A DNA stretch of 64,000 bases from NCBI GenBank assembly GCA_035515055.1, contig DATJBV010000015.1:1-64000 (forward strand), given 5' to 3'. The notes under the pieces were generated by a model that did no database searches, was not told the origin of the DNA, and worked only from the letters and a program-made list of their open reading frames with translations. The position numbers were made by a program, and so were the translations under genes. Shown here one piece after another: positions 41,875 to 51,464 of the stretch (within the stretch, counting starts at the first letter, position 1; each line of letters begins with the position of its first letter). Origin of the DNA: Pollutimonas sp035515055 (lineage in GTDB: Bacteria > Pseudomonadota > Gammaproteobacteria > Burkholderiales > Burkholderiaceae_B).

Positions 41875-42849
41875 TCACTCCAGCTTTAGTCCCGCACTTC
41901 GGATCAATTCGCGATTCGCGTCGAGTTCCTGGGCGATATCTTCGGCAAACTGTTGCGCCGTGCTGGTGGCCGGCATATTGCCGCTGTCCGCCAGCAATTT
42001 CTGTATGGCCGGCGTCGCGACGATTTCACCGATCTGCGCATTAAGCTTGGCCACGACAGGAGCCGGCGTGCCGCCAGGCGCAAAGAAGCCGAACACGGAC
42101 ATCTTGTTTGCCTTGGGATAACCCAGCTCGGTGAACGTGGGTACGTCGGGCAGGAAGCTCATGCGCCCGGGCGCGGCGACTGCCAAGGGCACAAACGTGC
42201 CGCTGGCGACATGCGACGTCAACGCGGGGCTCATGTTGGTGGAGATCAATTCAAACTGGCCGCTGACCGCGTCGGTGAGCTGCTGGCCGGCGCCCTTGTA
42301 GGGAATATGCGTGAATTGGATCTTGCCTGCCTGCTGCAATTGCTCCAGCATCAGGTGGCCGAGCGAACCAAGACCCGACGTCGACCAGCGCAGCGACCCG
42401 GGCACCGCCCTGGACTGCGCGACAAGGTCTGCCACGCTCTTGCCGGTGAACGCCTTCGTGCCGAGCAATACAACGGGAGACACCATCACGCTGGCAACCG
42501 GAGTGATGTCGCGCTGCGGATCGTACGGCACAGGCCTGATGGCCGGCGATAACGCAAGGGGGCTGATGGACGAAAACCCCAGCGTATAACCGTCGGGCGC
42601 GGCTTTCGCCACCAGTCCCATGCCTATGGTCCCGCCGGCGCCGCCCTTATTGTCCACCACGAAAGGCACGCCCAGGCGTTGCGCCAGCGACTCGGCAATT
42701 GCCCGCGTGATCGAATCGCTGACGCCGCCCGGCGGATAAGCGACAATCACGCGGACAGACTTTTCGGGCCAGTCAGCCGCCGGCGTAGCGGTGGACGCGC
42801 CGGCAAGCAGCGCGGCGGTCAAGAGACATGGGAATAGTCTGGAATACAT
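41875..42849 (-). CDS. Bug-family (TctC-like) tripartite tricarboxylate receptor protein
   Basis: Third Bug receptor of the window, 324 residues. Signal peptide to about residue 25 (TPAAD), then VIVAYPPGGVSDSITRAIAES near 34 and PFVVDNKGGAGGTIG near 60. The SVMVSPVVLLGTKAFTGKS and WSTSGLGSLGHLM regions follow the family pattern. AAGGAAGA precedes the ATG. It stands alone, divergent from the DUF445 gene, without permease genes. Ligand unknown. Confidence 0.93.
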   Translation of the reverse strand: MYSRLFPCLLTAALLAGASTATPAADWPEKSVRVIVAYPPGGVSDSITRAIAESLAQRLGVPFVVDNKGGAGGTIGMGLVAKAAPDGYTLGFSSISPLALSPAIRPVPYDPQRDITPVASVMVSPVVLLGTKAFTGKSVADLVAQSRAVPGSLRWSTSGLGSLGHLMLEQLQQAGKIQFTHIPYKGAGQQLTDAVSGQFELISTNMSPALTSHVASGTFVPLAVAAPGRMSFLPDVPTFTELGYPKANKMSVFGFFAPGGTPAPVVAKLNAQIGEIVATPAIQKLLADSGNMPATSTAQQFAEDIAQELDANRELIRSAGLKLE

Positions 42850-42927
42850 GGGCGTCTTCCTTGAACGATGAGTACGGCCTCGAATGCAAGATTGTACTTC
42901 GGGCCCGCGCGCGCCTTAGAATGCGAC

Positions 42928-44232
42928 ATGGACCGTTCCAACGCCACGCCCCCAGCAATAGACCCTCGCCGCCTTGCCTTAAGGCGCATGAAGATCGCCG
43001 CTGCGGCATTGCTGGTAGCCATGGTAAGCGGCTTCATCACCAGCCATCTCATGGGCAGCCAAGGCATGTGGGCGTGGGTCCGGGCTTTCTGCGAAGCCGC
43101 CACGGTAGGCGCGTTGGCCGACTGGTTCGCTGTCGTCGCGCTATTCCGGCATCCGCTGGGTTTACCCATCCCCCACACGGCCATTATTCCAGGCAATAAA
43201 GAGCGCATCGGCGACAACCTGGCTGTCTTCGTGCGCGACCACTTCCTGGAGCCGGAGGCGCTGCTCGAGAAGCTCAAGATCTTCGATCCCGCCGCCAAAC
43301 TCGGGCTGTGGCTGAGCGAGCCCGCGCAAGCCAAACAGCTTGGCGAAGGCGCGCGGCAGGTGGCTGTACAGGTGCTGGATCTGCTCGATGAGACCGCCAT
43401 ACGCAAGGTCATGCTGGAGTTCGTCAGCACGACGCTGCGGCGCTGGGATGCCGGGCGCACCGCGGGCGATGTGCTCGACTTGCTGACGCGCGACGGCCGT
43501 CATCAACGCTTGCTGAACGAGGCCCTGCAACGGCTGGCCGTTTACCTTGCCAATGACGACATCAAGGAACGCGTTTCGGGCCTGCTGCTCAAGTATGCAA
43601 AAAAGGAATGGCCCAAGGTCGTCGGCGCCGTAGGCCTGGTGTCGTCGACGGATACGATGGCCGATAAGCTCACGGATAAACTGGCCCGCGCTCTTATCGA
43701 CGAATTGCACGATGTGTTGTCGCAACCCGACCATCCGGTGCGACGGGGCTACGAAGACTGGGTGACCGACTACATACGGCGCCTGCACACCGATCCGGAA
43801 GTCGCCGCGCAAGTCGCCGCGCTGAAACAACGCATCATCGCCCAGCCTCAGGTGCAGGCGTATGTGCGGGGCCTATGGGACGAAATCCATGCCGCCCTGC
43901 GGCGCGATCTTGCGAAACCCGAGTCGATCTTGACCCGGCACCTGGAGAAGGCGCTGCAAGCCATGGGACAAAAGCTCGTGTCGGATCCGTCATTGCGCAA
44001 TGCCATCAACAGCCACCTATTATCCAGCGCCCACAAGCTTACCGAAACGCTGCGCAGCGGCGTCACCGACCATATCTCGCGCACGGTGAAGAATTGGGAC
44101 GAACGCCACCTGGTGGACGAGCTGGAACTTATCGTGGGCCGCGACCTGCAATACATACGCTTCAACGGCACATTGGTGGGCGGCCTGATCGGCGTGCTGC
44201 TGCACGCCCTGGTGTTGCTGGTCAGGAGTTAG
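42928..44232 (+). CDS. DUF445 (YjiN-like) membrane protein
   Basis: Inner-membrane protein of 434 residues and unknown role. A membrane helix near 17-35 (IAAAALLVAMVSGFITSHL) is followed by the family motif EAATVGALADWFAVVALFRHPLGLPIPHTAIIP split over about 56-88, a long helical cytoplasmic or periplasmic middle part and a C-terminal helix (LVGGLIGVLLHALVLLV). The ATG at 42928 gives MDRSNATPP; an earlier in-frame ATG lies in the promoter area shared with the divergent Bug gene. Confidence 0.88.
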   Translation: MDRSNATPPAIDPRRLALRRMKIAAAALLVAMVSGFITSHLMGSQGMWAWVRAFCEAATVGALADWFAVVALFRHPLGLPIPHTAIIPGNKERIGDNLAVFVRDHFLEPEALLEKLKIFDPAAKLGLWLSEPAQAKQLGEGARQVAVQVLDLLDETAIRKVMLEFVSTTLRRWDAGRTAGDVLDLLTRDGRHQRLLNEALQRLAVYLANDDIKERVSGLLLKYAKKEWPKVVGAVGLVSSTDTMADKLTDKLARALIDELHDVLSQPDHPVRRGYEDWVTDYIRRLHTDPEVAAQVAALKQRIIAQPQVQAYVRGLWDEIHAALRRDLAKPESILTRHLEKALQAMGQKLVSDPSLRNAINSHLLSSAHKLTETLRSGVTDHISRTVKNWDERHLVDELELIVGRDLQYIRFNGTLVGGLIGVLLHALVLLVRS

Positions 44233-44286
44233 CGGGTCACGGTTATCATTCCTTCAATCTTGAACAAACCGCTGAAGGAGACACGT

Positions 44287-45294
44287 ATGAAAGCCATCGG
44301 ATACGCCCACAACCTGCCTATCGAAGACGACAAGTCCTTATTCGATCTTGAACTGCCCATTCCGCAAGTGCGCGAACGCGACGTGCTGGTACGCGTGCAC
44401 GCCGTATCGGTCAATCCGCGCGACGTCAAGAGCCGCCGAACAATGGCCGCTTCAAGCGCCGACCCGCGCGTCATTGGGTACGATGCATCGGGTATCGTCG
44501 AAAAGGTAGGCAGCGGCGTCACGCTCTTTCAGCCTGGAGACGCCGTCTATTACGCCGGCGACATCACCCGGCAAGGATCCAATGCCGAATATCAGAGCGT
44601 TGATGAGCGCATTGTTGGGCGCAAACCGGTCTCGCTGGATCACGCCACGGCCGCCTCGCTGCCGCTCACGACGCTTACCGCCTACGAAATGCTGTTCGAT
44701 CGGCTTGCCGTCCCGCGCAATATTACGCCGCCGAAAACCATTTTCATCCTGGGCGGCGCGGGCGGCGTTCCGTCCATGGCCATCCAACTGGCACGCCACG
44801 CCGGGCTTACCGTGGTGGCCAGCGCATCGCGGCCCGAAAGCGACCGATGGGTGCGCGACCTAGGGGCGCACTATGTGGTCGATCACACCAAGGCGCTGGA
44901 TACGCAAATTCAGGCCCTCGGCATAGGCACCATGGACTACATCGTTTCGACGCATACCAGCGCGCGCGCCTGGGAAGAAATTTCACGCGTCATTACGCCG
45001 CAAGGACGCTTCGGCCTGATCGACGATCCCGAGCCGCTGGATTTGCGCCTGTACAAGCTCAAGTCGGTGTCCTTCCACTGGGAAGCCATGTTCACCCGGT
45101 CTTTGCAGAACACACCCGATATGATCCGCCAGCACGAAATCCTGAATGATGTGGCCGACCTGATTGACGCCGGCGCCATTCGCGCCACAGCCACGCAAAA
45201 CCTGGGTTCCATCAATGCCCGGAATCTTCGCAAGGCACATGCCTTGATCGAAACCGGCCGAACGGTGGGAAAAATCGTCTTATCCGGGTTCTGA
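44287..45294 (+). CDS. Zinc-type alcohol dehydrogenase-like / quinone oxidoreductase family protein
   Basis: Medium-chain dehydrogenase/reductase fold, 335 residues, NAD(P)H dependent. The N-terminal LVRVHAVSVNPRDVKSRR (near 37) and GYDASGIVEKVGSGV (near 67), and the nucleotide-binding FILGGAGGVPSMAIQLARHAG near 155, are typical. The catalytic zinc cysteine and structural zinc cysteines are absent, so it is a zinc-free quinone-reductase-like enzyme. GAAGGAGA precedes the ATG at 44287. Its 3' end overlaps the convergent LysR gene by 15 bases. Confidence 0.88.
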   Translation: MKAIGYAHNLPIEDDKSLFDLELPIPQVRERDVLVRVHAVSVNPRDVKSRRTMAASSADPRVIGYDASGIVEKVGSGVTLFQPGDAVYYAGDITRQGSNAEYQSVDERIVGRKPVSLDHATAASLPLTTLTAYEMLFDRLAVPRNITPPKTIFILGGAGGVPSMAIQLARHAGLTVVASASRPESDRWVRDLGAHYVVDHTKALDTQIQALGIGTMDYIVSTHTSARAWEEISRVITPQGRFGLIDDPEPLDLRLYKLKSVSFHWEAMFTRSLQNTPDMIRQHEILNDVADLIDAGAIRATATQNLGSINARNLRKAHALIETGRTVGKIVLSGF

Positions 45295-46197
45295 CACAGC
45301 GGGTTGGTCGAACTTGTGCTTGGCTTCAACCAGCCAGTCGCTGAATGCCTGGACGATGGGCGAGTCTCCCTTGTGCTGCGGATACACCAGGCAATAGCGC
45401 TTCTCGTGCCGCAGCTCCAGGTCGAACGGCACCACCAGGTCGTGCCGATGGATCTCGTTATCGACATAAAACCGCGGCACCAACCCCGCCCCCAGTCCTG
45501 AACGCGCCGCCTCGATGATCATGCCGTACATGTCGAAACGCATGCCCAGCGCCGACGCCCCGTAGGCGCTGCCCGCCAGCTCGAACCAATGGCGCCACGC
45601 TTCGGGACGGGATGCCTTGTGCAGTAAAGGTAGGTGGCGCAAGTCCTCCGGCGACGCCAGGCTGGCGACATCGAAGAAGCGCGGATTGACGACTGGCACG
45701 AGCCGTTCTTCGAACAAATCCACCTTGACCACATCGGTCCAGCTGGGATGCTCGAAATGCAAGGCCGCATCAAATTGCGTATCTTGAAATAAAAACGGCC
45801 TGGGCTGCTCCGTCATATGGATGGTGATGTTGGGTTGCCTGCGTTGAAAGTCGCGCAGCCTGGGCATCAGCCAGCGATTCGCAAACGTCGGCAACACGGC
45901 CAGTTCCAGCACGCCGTCGTCACCTTTATTGGCCATCAGCGACAGCGTATGGGCTTCGATATCGGCCAGGCTTTTGCTGACATTCTTCACGTACGCCCGA
46001 CCGGCATCGTTCAGCACGACTTGTTTCTTGACTCGGGCGAAGAGCTTTATTTCGAGGTAGCTTTCCAGTGCCGCGATCTGCCGGCTGACCGCGCTTTCAG
46101 TCAGGCACAGCTCTGTGGCCGCGCGCGCAAAGCTGCCGTGACGGGCCGCCGCCTCGAATATGGCAAGCGCCGTGGTGCTGGGGATCTTGCGTCTCAT
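45280..46197 (-). CDS. LysR-family transcriptional regulator
   Basis: Full-length LysR regulator of 305 residues: HTH at about 7-65 (ALAIFEAAARHGSFARAATEL, ESAVSRQIAALE) and an effector domain from about 92. The LAVLPTFANRWLMPRLRDF segment is characteristic of the GcvA-like branch. It is divergent from the aldehyde dehydrogenase/flavoprotein/liv operon, with a T-N11-A box in the 138-base gap, and is the likely activator of that operon. Confidence 0.93.
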   Translation of the reverse strand: MRRKIPSTTALAIFEAAARHGSFARAATELCLTESAVSRQIAALESYLEIKLFARVKKQVVLNDAGRAYVKNVSKSLADIEAHTLSLMANKGDDGVLELAVLPTFANRWLMPRLRDFQRRQPNITIHMTEQPRPFLFQDTQFDAALHFEHPSWTDVVKVDLFEERLVPVVNPRFFDVASLASPEDLRHLPLLHKASRPEAWRHWFELAGSAYGASALGMRFDMYGMIIEAARSGLGAGLVPRFYVDNEIHRHDLVVPFDLELRHEKRYCLVYPQHKGDSPIVQAFSDWLVEAKHKFDQPAVSEPG

Positions 46198-46244
46198 AAG
46201 GCCTCCGCTATTCGGTTTATAGATGCCAAAAACTCATCAACTGG

Positions 46245-46257
46245 TGATTATTAATCA
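46245..46257. promoter_or_regulatory. LysR box in divergent promoter region
   Basis: TGATTA-T-TAATCA is a perfect dyad in T-N11-A form, 48 bases before the LysR start and 78 bases before the aldehyde dehydrogenase ATG. This is the usual place for a LysR regulatory binding site controlling both directions. Confidence 0.55.
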
Positions 46258-46335
46258 GTTTACGCATCATACATGCCCGACCATAATCATCTCCAACCTA
46301 CGTTCATATCGACACGTTTACACAGGAGTTCAGAG

Positions 46336-47814
46336 ATGTCGCGTTATCAATTGTTTATCAACAATGAGTGGATCGACCCCCATTCTGGCCAGTGGTTCGA
46401 CAGCCTGGATCCATTTTCCGGTGAAGCATGGGCTCAAGTCCCGCAGGGCGACGCAGTCGACGTGGACCGTGCGGTCAGCGCGGCGGCAGCGGCATTCCAA
46501 GGGCCTTGGTCCAAGATGTCGGCCAGCGATCGCGGCATGCTGCTGCACCGGCTGGGCGCATTGGTCGAGCGCGATGCGCAGCGTCTTGCCGAGGCGGAAA
46601 GCCGCGACAACGGAAAGTTGATGAGTGAAGTGCTGGGCCAGGTGAAGTACATGGCCAAGTATTTCTACTATTACGGCGGCCTGGCCGACAAGATCCAGGG
46701 CGCCATCGTGCCGATCGACAAACCCGGCGTCTTCAACATGGTGCGCTACGAGCCTATGGGCGTCGTGGCCAGCATCACCCCCTGGAACTCGTCGCTGCTG
46801 CTGACGGCCTGGAAATTGGGCACCGCCCTGTGCGCCGGCAATACCATCGTCTGCAAACCCTCGGAATTCACCTCCGTCTCCTTGTATGAGCTTGCCAAGC
46901 TCGTCGCCGAAGCGGGTTTCCCTCCCGGCGTGATCAACGTCATCAGCGGCTTCGGCAAAGAAGTCGGCGAACCCCTCATCACCCACCCGAAGGTGGCGCG
47001 CATAGCCTTCACGGGCGGCGATGAAGCCGGCCGCAAGGTCTACACCACCGCCGCATCCCACCTCAAGCGCGTATCGCTGGAACTGGGCGGCAAATCGCCC
47101 AACATTATTTTTGACGACGCTGACCTGGACAAGGCGGCCAATGGCGTCATTACGGGTATATTTTCCGCTGGCGGGCAAACCTGCATGGCAGGTTCGCGGT
47201 TGCTGCTGCAGGAGTCCATCCATGACGAATTCATCGAGCGTCTCCTTAAAATCACGAACGCCGCCAAGATAGGCGACCCGACCGACGCCAGCACACAGAT
47301 CGGCCCGGTGGCCACCCGTCCGCAATTCGAGAAAGTCATGAGCTATATCGACATTGCCAAGAAGGAAGGCGCGCGCTGCATTGCTGGTGGAAATGCCTTG
47401 AGCGGCCCCGGGTACGGCGCAGGCCAGTTCGTCGAGCCGACCATCTTCGTCGACGTGGATAACTCCATGCGCATTGCCCAGGAAGAAGTGTTTGGACCGG
47501 TCTTGTCGGTAATCAAGTTCAAGGACGAAGAGGATGCCATCCGTATCGGCAACGACATACGGTTCGGCCTGGCTGCCGGCGTATGGACCAAGAGCCTGCA
47601 CCGCGCGATGCTGCTGTCGGAAAAGCTGCGAGCTGGAACCGTCTGGATCAATAACTATCGCTCCACCAGCTACACCACGCCATTTGGCGGCTTTGGCGAC
47701 AGCGGCGTGGGACGTGAAGGCGGTGTGGAAGCCGTCAAGGAATACATGGAAGCCAAGAGCGTCTGGATCTCGACCGACCTGGATATGCCCAACCCTTTTG
47801 TCCGCCGTTATTAA
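46336..47814 (+). CDS. NAD(P)-dependent aldehyde dehydrogenase
   Basis: Aldehyde dehydrogenase of 492 residues, first gene of the second transport/catabolic operon. SITPWNSSL near 147, the base E249 in LELGGKSP and the nucleophile C283 in GGQTCMAGS are in place. It belongs to the general betaine/phenylacetaldehyde-like branch and lacks the CVC pair of the enzyme at 9761. AGGAG lies nine bases before the ATG at 46336; an earlier frame start falls in the regulatory region. A 496-codon open frame on the opposite strand is only a coding shadow. Confidence 0.92.
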   Translation: MSRYQLFINNEWIDPHSGQWFDSLDPFSGEAWAQVPQGDAVDVDRAVSAAAAAFQGPWSKMSASDRGMLLHRLGALVERDAQRLAEAESRDNGKLMSEVLGQVKYMAKYFYYYGGLADKIQGAIVPIDKPGVFNMVRYEPMGVVASITPWNSSLLLTAWKLGTALCAGNTIVCKPSEFTSVSLYELAKLVAEAGFPPGVINVISGFGKEVGEPLITHPKVARIAFTGGDEAGRKVYTTAASHLKRVSLELGGKSPNIIFDDADLDKAANGVITGIFSAGGQTCMAGSRLLLQESIHDEFIERLLKITNAAKIGDPTDASTQIGPVATRPQFEKVMSYIDIAKKEGARCIAGGNALSGPGYGAGQFVEPTIFVDVDNSMRIAQEEVFGPVLSVIKFKDEEDAIRIGNDIRFGLAAGVWTKSLHRAMLLSEKLRAGTVWINNYRSTSYTTPFGGFGDSGVGREGGVEAVKEYMEAKSVWISTDLDMPNPFVRRY

Positions 47815-47844
47815 GCCCAAGCCTCATTGAATGGAGAAAGGTCA

Positions 47845-49317
47845 ATGACCCAAACGGAAACATCCAATTTCGACGTGATCATCGTCGGATGCGGCATCGC
47901 CGGCCTGTCCGCCGCAATGTCCGCCATGGAAGCCGGTGCCCGTGTTGCCATACTGGAGCGATCCGATGTGGAGGAAAGGGGCGGCCAGACGCGCTGGACG
48001 GAAGCCATGATGCGCATGAAAAGCGAAACGGAGGTCGCCGACGACCTGGAAAGCCATTTCGCCGAGAATGCCGGCCACTACCTCGACCCAGAACTGGTCT
48101 CGGAAGCCGCCTACGACTACGAGAACTGGTCGTCCATCGTCAAGGTGCTGAACTTCACCGACCCCGAACTGATCGGCACGCTGGCCGACAAGGCGGGGCC
48201 CACGCTGCAGTGGCTCAAGACGTTTGGCGTGCGCTTCGACTCGCAGCCCGGCTACTTCATCACCACGTGTACCACCCGCCTGCATCCAGTGGGCGGCGGC
48301 CTTGCCCTGGTCGAGGCCCTGGGTGCCGCGGCGGACAAAGCCGGCGCCACGTTTTTCTACCGCACGACGGCACGGCGCCTGTTGCAGGACGAGAACGGCA
48401 CCGTCACGGGCATCGAAGCCTACGGCTTGAAAAACAGACGCCTGACGCTCAAGGCTCCTTCCGTCGTGCTGGCCAGCGGCGGCTTTCAGGGCAACCCGGA
48501 AATGCTCACCCACTATATTGGGGAAGACGCCCGCTACATGCGCCCCGTGGCGCGTGGCGGCTACTACAACAAGGGCGAAGGCATACGAATGGCGCTCGAC
48601 ATAGGCGCGGCGCCTGCCGGGGACTTTGGCCAGATCCACGCCGAGCCCCTGGATCCGCGTTCGGGCGCAACCGAGCCTATCGTGCTGGTATTCAGCTATG
48701 GCGTGCTCGTCAACAAGCATGCCAAGCGCTTTATAGACGAAGCGCCAACCACGGTCGACGCCACTTACGAAAGCATCACCCGTCAGATCCTCAAGCAGCC
48801 GGAGGGAATTGCATGGGTCATACTGGACGCAAAGATAGACGACGTGCCGAACTGGAAACGCTCGGTGCGTTCCGACCAGCCGCCCATCACCGCGGGAACG
48901 CTGCCCGAACTGGCCATCAAGCTGGGGCTTGATGCCGAAACCCTCGAAGCCACCATTGCCCAGTACAACGCGTCCTGCGTGGATGGCCCCTTCGACCCGC
49001 TCGAGGCCGACCACCTCGCGACCACCGCCGGTTATGCGCCACCCAAATCGAACTGGGCCCGGCGTATCGACAAAGGCCCATACCTTGCCTACCCCGTCAT
49101 TTGCGGAAACTGCTTCACTTTCGGCGGAATCAAGGTCAACCCCCGCAGCCAAGTGCTGAACGCCGATGGCGAACCCATCGACGGACTGTACGCGGCCGGG
49201 GAAATGACCGGCTTGTATTACGGTACGTATACCGGCGCAACGTCGGTCATACGGGGTGCCGTATTCGGCCGGATTGCAGGTATCGAGGCGGCAAACCGTC
49301 GTGCTGCCCAGTCATAA
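47845..49317 (+). CDS. FAD-dependent dehydrogenase, TcuA/fumarate-reductase-flavoprotein-like
   Basis: Flavoprotein of 490 residues. The FAD motif VIIVGCGIAGLSAAMSAMEAG is at about 12-32, EERGGQTRWTEAMMR near 50, HPVGGGLALVEAL near 150, and the C-terminal GGIKVNPRSQVLN and LYAAGEMTGLYYGTYTGATS segments match the fumarate-reductase/tricarballylate dehydrogenase family. It could oxidise a tricarboxylate or another organic acid; the exact substrate is open. The ATG at 47845 follows GAGAAAGG. It lies between the aldehyde dehydrogenase and binding-protein genes of one operon. Confidence 0.85.
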   Translation: MTQTETSNFDVIIVGCGIAGLSAAMSAMEAGARVAILERSDVEERGGQTRWTEAMMRMKSETEVADDLESHFAENAGHYLDPELVSEAAYDYENWSSIVKVLNFTDPELIGTLADKAGPTLQWLKTFGVRFDSQPGYFITTCTTRLHPVGGGLALVEALGAAADKAGATFFYRTTARRLLQDENGTVTGIEAYGLKNRRLTLKAPSVVLASGGFQGNPEMLTHYIGEDARYMRPVARGGYYNKGEGIRMALDIGAAPAGDFGQIHAEPLDPRSGATEPIVLVFSYGVLVNKHAKRFIDEAPTTVDATYESITRQILKQPEGIAWVILDAKIDDVPNWKRSVRSDQPPITAGTLPELAIKLGLDAETLEATIAQYNASCVDGPFDPLEADHLATTAGYAPPKSNWARRIDKGPYLAYPVICGNCFTFGGIKVNPRSQVLNADGEPIDGLYAAGEMTGLYYGTYTGATSVIRGAVFGRIAGIEAANRRAAQS

Positions 49318-49343
49318 TCGACGAAATTACCAGGAGACATAAA

Positions 49344-50519
49344 ATGAGAAAATCACTGCTAGCCGCTCGTTTGCTTATTGCGGCATCTCTGCTGTCGGCG
49401 CCTCTTGCCGCTTCGGCGGAAACCGGTGTCACGCCCGACACTATTCGCATTGGCATGTTTGGCCCGCTAACCGGCCCGACCGCCGTCGGATCGCTACCCC
49501 TGTTCGGTGCGGCCGCCATCTATAAAGACATCAACGACAACGGCGGGATACACGGGCGCAAGATCCAATTGTCTATCGAAGACGATGCCTGCGACCCCAA
49601 CAAGACCATTTCCGCCGCCAAGAAGCTGATCTCGCAAGACCAGGTCTTCATGATCCACGGCGGCTGGTGCAGCGGCACCGTCATGGCGATAAAACCGGAA
49701 TTGGCTCGCAACCCAACGCTGCCCTACATGGTGCTTGGCGCCGCCAGCGCAGCGATCTCCAAGCCAGTCATGCCTAACCTGTTCCACCCGATCGCAACGA
49801 CCGATACAGTCACCAAGACCATGCTCGACTTCGCACTGTCGAAGCCCAATGCCAAGCGTATCGCCATCATCAGCCACTCGGACGAATGGGGAAAATCGCA
49901 CATCAATCCGTTGCTCGCCTACATGAAGAGCAAAGGCATCGAGCCGGTGGAGTCGGTATGGCTGGAACGGGGCAGCACCAGCGCCACGTCGCAGTTACTG
50001 AAGATCCGCACGGCCAAACCCGATGTTGTGCTGGCCATCTTGTATCCGCCCGAGCTCACGCTATACCTGCGCGACGCGGATAAATACAGCATCAACGCCC
50101 CTACGGTGACGACCCAGGGCGTATCGATCGAAGACATGGTGCACCGCGTGGGCAATCCAGCCGCCACCAACGATTTGTTCGTGTTCTACCCCTTGTCGTC
50201 CACGCTGGATGCACCGTCCTTCCAAAAATGGAAAGACATCTACGCCAAGTACTACCCAAAAGAACCTATGGAAACTTTAAGCTTCATGGGCATGACGGGG
50301 ACGCTGGCCATTGTCGAGGCGCTCAAGAATGCGGGTCCGGACTTGACGCGCGAGAAGTTCATTGCCGAATTGAACAAGCTCAAGGACTTTGATCCTGGCG
50401 TGCAGTCGGGGCCATTGACGTTTACACCAGAGGTGCATGCCGGCATCAGCAGCGGCAAGATGATTTATTGGCCTAAAGACCGGGCCGAGATCGTCGCCGC
50501 GTTCCCTGCCGCGAAGTAA
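49344..50519 (+). CDS. LIV-type ABC transporter substrate-binding protein
   Basis: Periplasmic type 1 binding protein of 391 residues with a signal peptide (MRKSLLAARL to ASAE, about 25) and the opening IRIGMFGPLTGPTAVGSLPLFGA. ISQDQVFMIHGGWCSG near 95 and IISHSDEWGKSHINPL near 175 follow the family pattern. CAGGAGA lies before the ATG at 49344. It differs clearly from the pair of paralogues at 8435 and 19495. It feeds LivHMGF downstream. Confidence 0.93.
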   Translation: MRKSLLAARLLIAASLLSAPLAASAETGVTPDTIRIGMFGPLTGPTAVGSLPLFGAAAIYKDINDNGGIHGRKIQLSIEDDACDPNKTISAAKKLISQDQVFMIHGGWCSGTVMAIKPELARNPTLPYMVLGAASAAISKPVMPNLFHPIATTDTVTKTMLDFALSKPNAKRIAIISHSDEWGKSHINPLLAYMKSKGIEPVESVWLERGSTSATSQLLKIRTAKPDVVLAILYPPELTLYLRDADKYSINAPTVTTQGVSIEDMVHRVGNPAATNDLFVFYPLSSTLDAPSFQKWKDIYAKYYPKEPMETLSFMGMTGTLAIVEALKNAGPDLTREKFIAELNKLKDFDPGVQSGPLTFTPEVHAGISSGKMIYWPKDRAEIVAAFPAAK

Positions 50520-50546
50520 GAATACCTCCTGTTGCCGTAACTTGCT

Positions 50547-50574
50547 GACCGGGTGGCCCTAGGGTCGCCCCGTC
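50547..50574 (+). terminator. Intercistronic hairpin between binding-protein gene and livH
   Basis: GACCGGGTGG and TCGCCCCGTC flank CCCTAGGG, giving a long GC-rich hairpin (one mismatch, two G-U pairs in RNA) in the 75-base gap. There is no T run, so it probably protects the upstream message or limits read-through, as in the first liv operon. Confidence 0.5.
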
Positions 50575-50594
50575 ACGTCTTATAAGGGATATCC

Positions 50595-51464
50595 ATGCTC
50601 GCTCAGCTAATCGTGAGTGGCCTCGTCAACGGCAGCGTTTATGCCGTGGTCGCGCTGGGCATGACGGTACTTTACCGTTCTACCACTATCGTGAACTTTT
50701 GCCATGGCGAATTCTTCATGCTTGGCGCCTTCACCATTCTTATCTCCCAGCAGGTGTTGGGCTTGCCGTACGCCCTCTCCATCATTTTTGCCGTGGTCCT
50801 GCTGTTTGCAATCGGCAGCCTCGTCGAAAAAGCGCTCATGCGCCCTCTCCAGAACGCCCCGCACATCAGCATGGCGATGATGACTATTGCATTGTCATAC
50901 TTGTTCAAGGGTGTCTCGCGCTTCTTCTACGGCCGCGAAGTCGCGCCACTGGAACCATTGCTTACCGGCGATCCCATCGAAATCGGCGACGTCATCCTCT
51001 TGCCGCAAGACCTTCTGATCGCCGGGTCTTCACTTGTGATCGTCGTGGGCTTCTTCTATTTTTTCCAGAAGACCCAATCCGGCAAAGTCATCCAGGCCGC
51101 GTCGCAGACGCCGCGCGGCGCGTCGCTGGTCGGCATCAACGTGCCGCGGTTTCGTAATCTCATGTGGGGCGTGGGTGCCGTTCTTGGCGCCATCGCCGGG
51201 ATTCTGATCGCACCCAATACGCTGGTGTACCCGGACATGGGCGCCCATATGTTGATCCAGGCGTTCGCCGCCATGACGCTGGGCGGCTTCGGGTCCTTGC
51301 CCGGCGCAGTGGTCGGTGCGCTCACACTGGGCGTGCTGGAAAACATGATCGGCGGCTATATCTCCAGTTCGCTGGTGGAAATTACCGCCTACTTGGCGAT
51401 TATCGCCGTCCTGATAGTGCGTCCGCAGGGCATCCTGGGCGAATGGAGACAAGGTCGTGGATAA
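50595..51464 (+). CDS. livH: LIV-type ABC transporter permease LivH
   Basis: Inner-membrane permease of 289 residues: VVALGMTVLYRSTTIVNFCHGEFFMLGAF split over about 18-46, and LGGFGSLPGAVVGALTLG near 235. The final MTLGGFGSLPGA motif is characteristic. AAGGGAT precedes the ATG by five bases. Its end overlaps livM by eight bases. Confidence 0.93.
   Translation: MLAQLIVSGLVNGSVYAVVALGMTVLYRSTTIVNFCHGEFFMLGAFTILISQQVLGLPYALSIIFAVVLLFAIGSLVEKALMRPLQNAPHISMAMMTIALSYLFKGVSRFFYGREVAPLEPLLTGDPIEIGDVILLPQDLLIAGSSLVIVVGFFYFFQKTQSGKVIQAASQTPRGASLVGINVPRFRNLMWGVGAVLGAIAGILIAPNTLVYPDMGAHMLIQAFAAMTLGGFGSLPGAVVGALTLGVLENMIGGYISSSLVEITAYLAIIAVLIVRPQGILGEWRQGRG

Noticed and set aside
46330..47820. 496-codon open frame antisense to the aldehyde dehydrogenase
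   Set aside because: It mirrors a conserved enzyme with full active-site motifs, has a histidine-, glycine- and aspartate-rich nonsense composition typical of reverse reading in GC-rich genes, and no own ribosome site or family motif.
47842..49152. 436-codon open frame antisense to the TcuA-like flavoprotein
   Set aside because: Reverse shadow of a clear flavoprotein gene; no recognisable domain.
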